NCBI GenBank assembly: GCA_020135845.1
Contig: JACHTQ010000003.1
Span: 42,150-106,149, forward strand
Direction of reading: 5' to 3'
From: Campylobacter sp. W0018
GTDB lineage: Bacteria; Campylobacterota; Campylobacteria; Campylobacterales; Campylobacteraceae
Length of the DNA: 64,000 nt
The notes beneath the pieces were generated by a model. That model worked only from the letters and a program-made list of their open reading frames with translations, did no database searches and was not told the origin of the DNA. Made by a program: the position numbers and the translations under genes. This document shows positions 57,122 to 64,000 of the stretch, piece by piece. Within the stretch, counting starts at the first letter, position 1. The number at the start of each line of letters is the position of its first letter.

Positions 57122-57709
57122 CTATATCCTTCTTGCAGGTACTCCTACAAAAACACCTTTTTCATTTTGACTTTTAATCAAAGCTGATCCTCCACCTAAA
57201 ATACTATCATCAGGTAAGCTTAAATTTGGCAAAACACAAGAATTGACCCCTAAAAGACAATTTTTTCCTATTTTTACATTGCCTGCACACTTAGCCCCAA
57301 CACTAATGTGTGAGAATTCTCCAATTTCGCACTCATGTTCGATTACACTTGAGGTATTTAAAATAACTCCTTTTGAAATTTTTGCTTTTGCATTTACTAC
57401 AACATAAGGCATGATTAAAATTCCAGCATCTTCTTGTATAGAAGCACTAGAACTAATGATCGCACTTGGATGAATAAGATTGACTATTTTAAAACCACTT
57501 TGGAAAACTTTTTCAAAGAATTCTTTTCTTAATTGATTATTTCCTATAGAGATAAAAAAATCATATTTTTCTAAATTTGGATCAAAAGGCTTTGCCTTAA
57601 AATCATCTAAAAAAATACATTCTTTATAACCTAAGCTCAAAGCGACATCTTTGCAGACCAATCCATGTCCACCTGCACCATAAATGTAAATTTTTTCAGT
57701 TCTTACCAT
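57122..57709 (-). CDS. pglD: UDP-4-amino-sugar N-acetyltransferase PglD
   Basis: PglD acetylates the C4 amine with acetyl-CoA to finish UDP-diNAc-bacillosamine. The 195-residue protein has a Rossmann-like N-terminal sugar-nucleotide part ([15 protein letters not shown]) and a left-handed beta-helix of hexapeptide repeats. The catalytic base H125 is in [12 protein letters not shown] chose the ATG at 57709 ([11 protein letters not shown]) with GGAG upstream; a longer start inside pglC would add seven residues. It overlaps the pglC end by 14 bases. Confidence 0.95.
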   Translation of the reverse strand: MVRTEKIYIYGAGGHGLVCKDVALSLGYKECIFLDDFKAKPFDPNLEKYDFFISIGNNQLRKEFFEKVFQSGFKIVNLIHPSAIISSSASIQEDAGILIMPYVVVNAKAKISKGVILNTSSVIEHECEIGEFSHISVGAKCAGNVKIGKNCLLGVNSCVLPNLSLPDDSILGGGSALIKSQNEKGVFVGVPARRI

Positions 57710-58298
57710 TGAATTTCTCCGTAGTAACATGACCTTCTTTACTCACTCCGCTTCTTTTTAAAACTTTTAAAGCAGTTAAAAACATAATCTTTAAATCAAA
57801 TAAAAAACAAAGATTTTCTACATAATAAACATCAAGCTCGAATTTTTTCTCCCAAGAAATAGCGTTTCTACCATTTACTTGCGCCCATCCTGTAATACCT
57901 GGACGCACATTATGGCGCAATTTTTGTTTTTCATTATAAAGAGGCAAATACTCTACCAATAAAGGGCGAGGTCCAACAAAACTCATATCGCCTTTTAAAA
58001 CATTAAAAAGCTGCAAAAGCTCATCCAAACTTAAAGATCTTACAAGTTTTCCAAAAGCCTTTAAACGCTTTTCATCTGGCAAAAGCTCTCCTTTCTCATC
58101 TCTTTCATCACTCATCGTTTTAAATTTATAAATTTTAAAAATTTTTTCATTTAAACCTGGTCTATCTTGAGTAAAAATAACACTTCCTTGAGTTAGTTTT
58201 AAAAGCAAAGCCGTTATAAAAATAATTGGAGAAAACAATACAAGCAAAAATAAAGCTAAACAAAAATCAAAAATTCTCTTAAAAAAATGATTATACAT
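57696..58298 (-). CDS. pglC: Initiating phosphoglycosyltransferase PglC
   Basis: PglC transfers phospho-diNAc-bacillosamine to undecaprenyl phosphate, the first membrane step. This is the small monotopic family at 200 residues. It has a re-entrant N-terminal helix (about 8-35), the catalytic pair D92-E93 in [13 protein letters not shown], and [13 protein letters not shown] and [14 protein letters not shown]. It overlaps pglA by eight bases. Confidence 0.96.
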   Translation of the reverse strand: MYNHFFKRIFDFCLALFLLVLFSPIIFITALLLKLTQGSVIFTQDRPGLNEKIFKIYKFKTMSDERDEKGELLPDEKRLKAFGKLVRSLSLDELLQLFNVLKGDMSFVGPRPLLVEYLPLYNEKQKLRHNVRPGITGWAQVNGRNAISWEKKFELDVYYVENLCFLFDLKIMFLTALKVLKRSGVSKEGHVTTEKFNGKN

Positions 58299-59421
58299 TG
58301 CTAATTGCCCTTTTATAAATTGCCAAATAATGCTGCGCTATGGTATTTTCATCATATTTTAAAGCATCCTTAGCTGCATTTGCACCTAAATTATCTCTTA
58401 ATTTTTCATCGCTCAATAAAAGTTCAATCTTATCGCTTAAATCTTTAGCATTTCCTGTTTGAAACCAAAGTCCATCATAGGCATTTGAAATCGCCTCCAC
58501 ACATCCTTCACAATCACTTACCACAATAGCTTTTCCACAAGCTTTAGCCTCTAAAACACTCACAGGAAATCCTTCTTTATAGCTTGGCAAAACAAAAATA
58601 TCGCAATTTTGCAATAATTCTACTATATCATTTCTAGAACCCAAATAATGCACACAACCCGAATTTAAAAAATCCAAACTCGCACAAGAAGGATTATCAT
58701 CCCTTCCACCTACTAAAATAAAATTAGCTTGTTCTTTTAGCAATCTTGCACTCTCATAAAATTCTTTAATTCCTTTATGCCATAAAGCTCTTGCTATCAT
58801 TAAAATAATGGGTTTTTCACCGATACCAAAATTCTTCCAAAAAAATCTTTTTGACTCATGATTTATTTTTATAGGGAAAAATTTTTTAAGATTAATACCG
58901 ACTGATTTAATGATGAAAATTTTTTCTTGCTTAAGTCCTAAATTTCTCATAAATAAAGCATTGCTTTCATTCACAAAGATAAAGCCATTAGCAAGCTTAA
59001 AAGAAATTTTATATAATAAATTAATATTCCATCTTATCATCTTACTTTTAAAATTATCATCGATGTAAAAAGAACCAAGACCTTCTACTAAGCCAAAAAT
59101 ATATTTAATTTTGGCTAATTTAGCAGCCATAATTCCAAAAGTATTGCTTTTATGTGCAGCACACTGAATAAGATCTAAATTTAAATTTTTTAATACCTTT
59201 TTCAAATGAAAGAAATTTTTAAAAACCACGAAAGGATTTAAACTAGATCTTGAAAAATCATAAATAACAAGATTTAAATCCAATTCTTGAAGTTTTTCTG
59301 TATATTCATCCTTTGGAACTATGATAAAAATTTCATGACCTTGTTTTCTTAAAGCTTTAATAATTGGCATTCTAAAATGATAAATACTTGCCCCTGCATG
59401 AGATAAAAAACCTATTTTCAT
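58291..59421 (-). CDS. pglA: Alpha-1,3-GalNAc transferase PglA
   Basis: PglA adds the first GalNAc to undecaprenyl-diphosphate-bacillosamine. It is a 376-residue GT4 (GT-B) enzyme with the acceptor-side [16 protein letters not shown] and the donor-binding E-x7-E element [18 protein letters not shown] (about 279-296). It is on the cytoplasmic face and lies 11 bases after pglB, upstream of pglC. Confidence 0.95.
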   Translation of the reverse strand: MKIGFLSHAGASIYHFRMPIIKALRKQGHEIFIIVPKDEYTEKLQELDLNLVIYDFSRSSLNPFVVFKNFFHLKKVLKNLNLDLIQCAAHKSNTFGIMAAKLAKIKYIFGLVEGLGSFYIDDNFKSKMIRWNINLLYKISFKLANGFIFVNESNALFMRNLGLKQEKIFIIKSVGINLKKFFPIKINHESKRFFWKNFGIGEKPIILMIARALWHKGIKEFYESARLLKEQANFILVGGRDDNPSCASLDFLNSGCVHYLGSRNDIVELLQNCDIFVLPSYKEGFPVSVLEAKACGKAIVVSDCEGCVEAISNAYDGLWFQTGNAKDLSDKIELLLSDEKLRDNLGANAAKDALKYDENTIAQHYLAIYKRAISNV

Positions 59422-59432
59422 ATCAATAAAAC

Positions 59433-61574
59433 CTAAATTTTTAATTTAAAAACTTTAACATCTTGTGTGTTAATTACCAAATCAAACAAGCTCTTATCAT
59501 AATTTCCTAAAAAAAACATTTGTACAAAAGCACTATTAAACATAGTCTTATCCATTAATATAAATTGTATGTATGGAATTGGACTATTTTTAATATAAAA
59601 AAGATAATATTGTCCATTCGGATCAATTGGAATTTCTTTATAATCATTTTGCTGCACTGAATTTAACTCTATGAAGCTATGAATCATTGAAACATCATTA
59701 TTGATTTTTAAACTTCTAAAATCATCGCTCAAAGCAATACCATTGCTTAAAATGATTTCTCCATTTTCCCTACCTAAAGGGTAAGTTGTACTGAAAACAA
59801 AAGGCTGATCTAATTTTCCGTTATTAAAATCAATTAAAGAAAAACTAGCAATTGTTGAAAAAATAGACGCCATCCTAAAAGGCATATATATATAAACATC
59901 CCTTGTTTTTGGAGTATCGATTTTAAAATCCGGCTTAGATAAAGAATATAAAAACAAATCAACATTGCTCTCATTATAATCTTTCATCATCGCCTGTAAA
60001 ATATCTTTTCTCAAAAGACTATCATTAGGAGCATAAAAACTTTTTTCCGTATATTCAACACTCAATCTTGCCATATTGGCCGCAGATCTTTGATCCTTGG
60101 TTAAAGCAAATGAAGGAAAGAAATTATCTTTTCCTAAATGTTTACCGCCATCAACCAAGGTTTTAACATCACTATAATAACGGATAGGATAGCCATAATC
60201 CCACCAAGCCACAACGTAATCTTCCCTATTTGCAATCTTTTTTAATTGATCTAATTGTGTTGCTTCATTTTTAGAAAAAACTGTTGGTGCCCTATAAATA
60301 TAAATATGAGACAAAGCTGGAGTTAAAGATAAAAAAACAAATAAAATAGCAATGAAATTCACTAGCTTTGCTTTATATTTTTTTAAATTCATCTCTCTTA
60401 AAAAATAAACCAAATAACCAAAACCAAAAGCTAAAATAGGAACAGCATAAATTGTAAAACGAAGTCCGCTTTTTAAAGCTAAAAAACCTAAAAGAAGTAT
60501 AGGTAAACTTAAAATCATACTTCTATGCGAAATAATAAAAAGAATAAAACCGATTATAGAAAATAAAAATACAAATTCGCTACCGCTGATTCTTTGCATA
60601 AAAATATTAAAATCAATACTTTCAACCTCTTGTATAGTTTGATTAACGTTAAAATACATAAAACCATGCGTTAAATTAACGCTTTCATCCGATCTAAAAA
60701 TATAAAATTTAAGTTGATAGAGTATAGGATCTATTCCCCCGTTGATAATTAAAAAAATAAAAGTGAAAATTCCTAGTAAAATTAAAAATTTTATTTTAAA
60801 GTATTCGCTTTTAAGTGCATAAAAGCTAAACAATAAAACAATAATAGAACTTTGATAATACCAGGCAATATTAGGCAAAGTCATCAGCATCAAAATAATA
60901 CTCATATAAAAAATAGTTTCTTTTCTATGAAAAATTAAAGAATATAACAAGAAAAATCCTATCAAACTAACATTTAAAGTATAGCTTGAAGGGTACCACC
61001 AAAGATAAACCCTAACAAAAAATGGCAAACATATCAAAGAAAATAGATCTTTTCTTAAAACTAGTCGTATCATCAAAAATAAAATAAAAAGCGGTAAAAC
61101 AATGACAAGCATATCTGTGTCATAATATCCGGCCATAGTTCTATTATAATAACTATTGGCTATACTTGCTAATAATGCAGCTATAAAACCAACAAGAGAA
61201 CATTTGTATTCATTTGAAATCAAAATAATAGGCACAACAATCAATGAAGATAAAAAAACACTCAAGTATAAAATAATTGTTTCAAAACTAAAAGGAGTGA
61301 TTTTATAAACCCAATAAGTAAGTGCTGACAAAGAAGCATCATAATATGATAAATCATTAGGCTGATGAAATCCTGCTATCATATCTCTTGCACCTTCTGC
61401 AAAAGCATAGCCATCGTTTGAAGTTATCATAAGTTGATTATTAAAAAAATACTCATTAAACTGACTCGCCCAAAAAACCCAATAAAATCTACAAGCTATA
61501 CTAAAAATATAAGCACTTAAAATCATTAAAAATAAAATTATATAAGGGTTTTTAAAATATTCTTTTTTAAACAT
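59433..61574 (-). CDS. pglB: Oligosaccharyltransferase PglB
   Basis: PglB moves the heptasaccharide from the lipid carrier to Asn in D/E-x-N-x-S/T sequons of periplasmic proteins. The 713 residues match the C. jejuni length. About 13 N-terminal membrane helices carry the metal site aspartates (YYDTDMLVIV, about 154-156), and the periplasmic domain holds WWDYG at about 457 and MDKTMF near the end. From memory it is about 80% identical to C. jejuni PglB, which argues for a sister species. It is three bases from pglJ and eleven from pglA. Confidence 0.97.
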   Translation of the reverse strand: MFKKEYFKNPYIILFLMILSAYIFSIACRFYWVFWASQFNEYFFNNQLMITSNDGYAFAEGARDMIAGFHQPNDLSYYDASLSALTYWVYKITPFSFETIILYLSVFLSSLIVVPIILISNEYKCSLVGFIAALLASIANSYYNRTMAGYYDTDMLVIVLPLFILFLMIRLVLRKDLFSLICLPFFVRVYLWWYPSSYTLNVSLIGFFLLYSLIFHRKETIFYMSIILMLMTLPNIAWYYQSSIIVLLFSFYALKSEYFKIKFLILLGIFTFIFLIINGGIDPILYQLKFYIFRSDESVNLTHGFMYFNVNQTIQEVESIDFNIFMQRISGSEFVFLFSIIGFILFIISHRSMILSLPILLLGFLALKSGLRFTIYAVPILAFGFGYLVYFLREMNLKKYKAKLVNFIAILFVFLSLTPALSHIYIYRAPTVFSKNEATQLDQLKKIANREDYVVAWWDYGYPIRYYSDVKTLVDGGKHLGKDNFFPSFALTKDQRSAANMARLSVEYTEKSFYAPNDSLLRKDILQAMMKDYNESNVDLFLYSLSKPDFKIDTPKTRDVYIYMPFRMASIFSTIASFSLIDFNNGKLDQPFVFSTTYPLGRENGEIILSNGIALSDDFRSLKINNDVSMIHSFIELNSVQQNDYKEIPIDPNGQYYLFYIKNSPIPYIQFILMDKTMFNSAFVQMFFLGNYDKSLFDLVINTQDVKVFKLKI

Positions 61575-61577
61575 ACA

Positions 61578-62675
61578 CTATCCTGCTAAATATTCTAGAG
61601 CATTTCGCGCAATTTTAATTTTATCAAAATCAAGAGCTCTATTTTTGGCTTTATTTTTATAAGCCTGTCTTAAATTTTCATCCTCAATCATAGTTTTTAA
61701 ACCTTGAAACATAGAATTTTCATTATCCACTTCCACTAACAACCCAAACTCATCATTTCCAAAAAGCTCTTTAGCTCCGCTTTTATGATCGGTACATACC
61801 ACAGCACACCCACAGGCCAAACTTTCAATTAAAACATTAGAAAATCCTTCAAATACCGAAGCAAATGCAAAAAATTCGCATTTACTCATATATTTATAAG
61901 GATTATTATCAAAGCCTAAAAGCAAGACTTGATTTTTCAAGCCAAGCTCCTGTATCAAATTTTCTAATTCATTTTTTAAAATTCCCTCACCTAAAATAAC
62001 AAGTTTTAAATTTGTTTTAAGTCTAGCATAAGCACGGATAAGCAAAGCGTGATTTTTTCCCGCATCCAATCTTCCAACGCTTAAAATAAATTTATCTTTT
62101 AAAGTAATTGCTTCTTGAGATTTTTTTTCTATATTTTCTAAATCTATAGCATTATATAAAATTTTACATTGTTCCTTTTGGATTTTAAAATTTTGAACTA
62201 GATCTTCTAAATTTCCTTTAGAATTTGGTAAAATCAAATCCGCCTTAGGATATAAACAAGAAATCAAAAATTTATTTGCCCAAGAATTAAAATTCTTTTT
62301 TTTATACATCACACTTGGAGTGGTACATTCATTGATAACAAGGCGAGTTTTATTACCAAAAATTCTTGCCATTAAAGCTATGTAATTTGGACGATTTAAG
62401 AATACAAATTCGGTATTTATATTTAGTTTTTTACATATTTTTTTATATTTTAAAGCCAAAAATGGAAGTTTGATAAATTTTAAAATCGCATTTTCGCTAG
62501 GCTTAGAATACTCTAAGAAATGAATACTGCATTTTGGTATCTCATAGGAAATTTTCTCATTCATTAAAATCAAATGCACTTCAAATTTAAGATTTAACAT
62601 GGGAAGTAAAGTTGCTACAACCCTTTCAGCGCCACCACTTCCTAAGGAATAAATAAAAATTGCTAATTTTTGCAT
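61578..62675 (-). CDS. pglJ: GalNAc transferase PglJ
   Basis: PglJ adds the second GalNAc to the growing lipid-linked oligosaccharide. A 365-residue GT4 enzyme starting with IFIYSLGSGGAERVVATLL (acceptor-side glycine motif). The donor site EGFSNVLIESLACGCAVVC lies at about 279-297. It overlaps pglI by 13 bases and precedes pglB by three bases. Confidence 0.93.
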   Translation of the reverse strand: MQKLAIFIYSLGSGGAERVVATLLPMLNLKFEVHLILMNEKISYEIPKCSIHFLEYSKPSENAILKFIKLPFLALKYKKICKKLNINTEFVFLNRPNYIALMARIFGNKTRLVINECTTPSVMYKKKNFNSWANKFLISCLYPKADLILPNSKGNLEDLVQNFKIQKEQCKILYNAIDLENIEKKSQEAITLKDKFILSVGRLDAGKNHALLIRAYARLKTNLKLVILGEGILKNELENLIQELGLKNQVLLLGFDNNPYKYMSKCEFFAFASVFEGFSNVLIESLACGCAVVCTDHKSGAKELFGNDEFGLLVEVDNENSMFQGLKTMIEDENLRQAYKNKAKNRALDFDKIKIARNALEYLAG

Positions 62676-63592
62676 AAACTCGTCCGTATTTTAGATAATT
62701 TTTTAATCATATTACTTGGAATTATACTTAAAATGAGTAATATTAGAGCAGGTGTATTTATCTTCATACTTAAACTTTTAAATAAGCAATAATAAAGCTC
62801 TTTAAATTTACCTCCAAGTTTTGCATAATATGCCGCCATCTTATAATAACTTGCACACATATTTTTATAATCTTTATCGCCGGTTTGTTCCAACTCATTT
62901 TCTAAAATTCTAGCAAGTTCTAAATAACCAAGATAAACTCTAATAGCGTTTTTACTTGCCGCCAAAGTTACACTATCGCTTCTATTTAAGCGATAAATTC
63001 GAAAGGCTTGATGAATATAAAAAGTTTTTTCCTTGTATAGATGTATCCAAAGTGTTGCTTCATTTCCATAAAATTCTTCATTAAAACGCTGATTTTTTAA
63101 TAAAGATTTTTTAAAAATAGAAAAAAACTCTCCGTGAAATTTTCCCATTAAAAAATCTTTCTTATAAAGTTCTTGATCTTTATTTAAACCCTTTCCGCTA
63201 AATTCTTGAGTGAGTTTGCCTTCTTTTTCTATAAAACAATTTCCAATAACATGAGAATAACCCTCATCAATTTTTTGCATTAAAATTTCTAAAGCATGAG
63301 GTAAAAGCTCGTCATCATCATCTAAAAAGCTTATAAATTCCCCATGAGCATGATCTAAGCCATTATTTTTGTTTCCATTAGGTCCTGCTTTGTATTTATC
63401 GTTTAAAACATATTTTATACGATTATCTTGCTTTTGCATTTCTTGCACTATATCTTTTGTTTCATCATCTGAATGATCATCGCTAATGATAATTTCTAAA
63501 TCTTTATAATTTTGCATCTGTATGCTTTTAATGGCTTTTTTGAGTAAATTTGGACGCTTAAAAGTAGGGACGATGATTGAAATTTTAGCCAT
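62663..63592 (-). CDS. pglI: Glucosyl branch transferase PglI
   Basis: PglI adds the single branching glucose of the heptasaccharide. It is a GT2 (GT-A) enzyme with SIIVPTFKRPNLLKKAI at the start, IIISDDHSDDETKD at about 34-47 and the DXD-like FLDDDDELLP at about 91-100. The length of 309 residues is right. It overlaps pglH by eight bases and pglJ by 13. Confidence 0.93.
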   Translation of the reverse strand: MAKISIIVPTFKRPNLLKKAIKSIQMQNYKDLEIIISDDHSDDETKDIVQEMQKQDNRIKYVLNDKYKAGPNGNKNNGLDHAHGEFISFLDDDDELLPHALEILMQKIDEGYSHVIGNCFIEKEGKLTQEFSGKGLNKDQELYKKDFLMGKFHGEFFSIFKKSLLKNQRFNEEFYGNEATLWIHLYKEKTFYIHQAFRIYRLNRSDSVTLAASKNAIRVYLGYLELARILENELEQTGDKDYKNMCASYYKMAAYYAKLGGKFKELYYCLFKSLSMKINTPALILLILSIIPSNMIKKLSKIRTSLCKN

Positions 63593-64000
63593 GAGAAACT
63601 TCTTTAATCAATTTTAGCCATTGTTTTTTTATCTCATTAATATCAAAATTGATACATCTTTTTTTGGCATTTTGTATTAAATTTAATCTAAAACCTTCAT
63701 TTTGCAAAATCCATTCAATTTTTTTTGCCAACATTACCTCATTATCGCATTCTACCAAAATACCATCTTTACTATCTTCGATCAAATCTTTGGAGCCATC
63801 ATGATACAAAGTTGAAATTCGACACACATCAAAATACAAACTTTCTATAAGCACAGTTGGCAAACCCTCAACAAAAGAGCAAAGACAAAGTATTTTAGCC
63901 TTTTTATAAAGCTCTTTAACATTTTCCACTCTGCCTAAAAATTCAATCCCAATATGCATTTCTTTGGATTTTTTTTCAAGTGTAGATCTTAATTCTCCAT
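63585..64000 (-). CDS. pglH: GalNAc polymerase PglH, C-terminal part (gene runs off the window)
   Basis: The frame is open to the right edge of the window, so the N-terminal half is missing. The visible 137 residues include GELRSTLEKKSKEMHIGIE, FLGRVENVKELYKKAKI and the GT4 donor motif FVEGLPTVLIESLYFDV. PglH adds the last three GalNAc units processively. An ATG at 63959 is internal and is not the start. Confidence 0.93.
   Translation of the reverse strand, partial: GELRSTLEKKSKEMHIGIEFLGRVENVKELYKKAKILCLCSFVEGLPTVLIESLYFDVCRISTLYHDGSKDLIEDSKDGILVECDNEVMLAKKIEWILQNEGFRLNLIQNAKKRCINFDINEIKKQWLKLIKEVSHG

Overview
This window is chromosomal DNA of a Campylobacter of the C. jejuni/C. coli group. 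The evidence is the very low GC content, TATAAT-type promoters without clear -35 boxes, and a gene order that (from memory) follows the C. jejuni NCTC 11168 stretch Cj1062 to Cj1129, including the pgl protein N-glycosylation locus. PglB has the same length as C. jejuni PglB but, compared with my memory of that protein, is only around 80% identical, so this is probably not C. jejuni sensu stricto. Several genes usual in this stretch are broken (nitroreductase, virK-type gene, wlaJ position, a DUF2972-type gene) or seem to be absent (proC, an MCP gene, a transporter between metK and pyrB). That pattern suggests a host-restricted, genome-reducing relative such as C. hepaticus or C. jejuni subsp. 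doylei. I cannot decide the species from the sequence alone.

Layout. 1-4.4 kb: the end of a CinA/PncC-like gene, a frameshifted nitroreductase next to intact rdxA, pgsA, rseP and a decayed virK homologue. 4.4-6.6 kb: a two-gene operon of an MFS transporter and a TIM-barrel sugar isomerase/epimerase, which looks like an accessory insert. 6.8-8.0 kb: rpsF-ssb-rpsR. 8.0-10.3 kb: an insert of decayed plasmid or conjugative-element genes (a polytopic membrane protein in five reading-frame pieces, a small membrane protein, a frameshifted small DNA-binding-like protein and a ParA tail). 10.3-13.9 kb: lon, bamD and, divergently, fliW behind a sigma-54 promoter. 14-15.4 kb: ctsT and two further pseudopilin-like genes. 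15.4-30.7 kb (minus strand): hemD-thiE-thiD-magIII-mfd-bactofilin-M23 peptidase-folC-degenerate GGDEF-lptE-leuS-secF-secD-yajC, a long, mostly overlapping run. 30.6-33.8 kb: lnt and a broken surface-polysaccharide-type gene with a G9 tract. 33.9-46.2 kb: metK and, divergently, pyrB-pepF-(SspB-like)-helicase-truB-csrA-ispE-smpB-thioredoxin lipoprotein-clpS-clpA-aat. 46.2-52.6 kb: marC, msrB, DUF455, pssA, Psd-like, ftsH, prmA, cheY. 52.7-64 kb: the pgl locus (pglG to pglH), read on the minus strand.

How the genes work together. PglF, PglE and PglD make UDP-diNAc-bacillosamine. PglC, PglA, PglJ, PglH and PglI build the lipid-linked heptasaccharide, and PglB transfers it to periplasmic Asn residues. 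Aat, ClpS and ClpA form the Leu/Phe N-degron branch of proteolysis, beside SmpB (trans-translation) and a protein that looks like the SsrA-tag adaptor SspB; this makes the pyrB-aat operon rich in protein quality control. CsrA and its antagonist FliW both lie in the window, with FliW under an apparent flagellar sigma-54 promoter. BamD, LptE, Lnt, YajC/SecD/SecF, RseP, the M23 peptidase and bactofilin serve the envelope and cell shape.

The most interesting points are the SspB-like protein in a degradation operon, the sigma-54 promoter of fliW, a Psd-like protein lacking the self-cleavage serine, the MFS/TIM-barrel cassette, the decayed mobile element between rpsR and lon, and the poly-G gene before metK. 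I saw no rRNA, tRNA, CRISPR array or intact insertion sequence.
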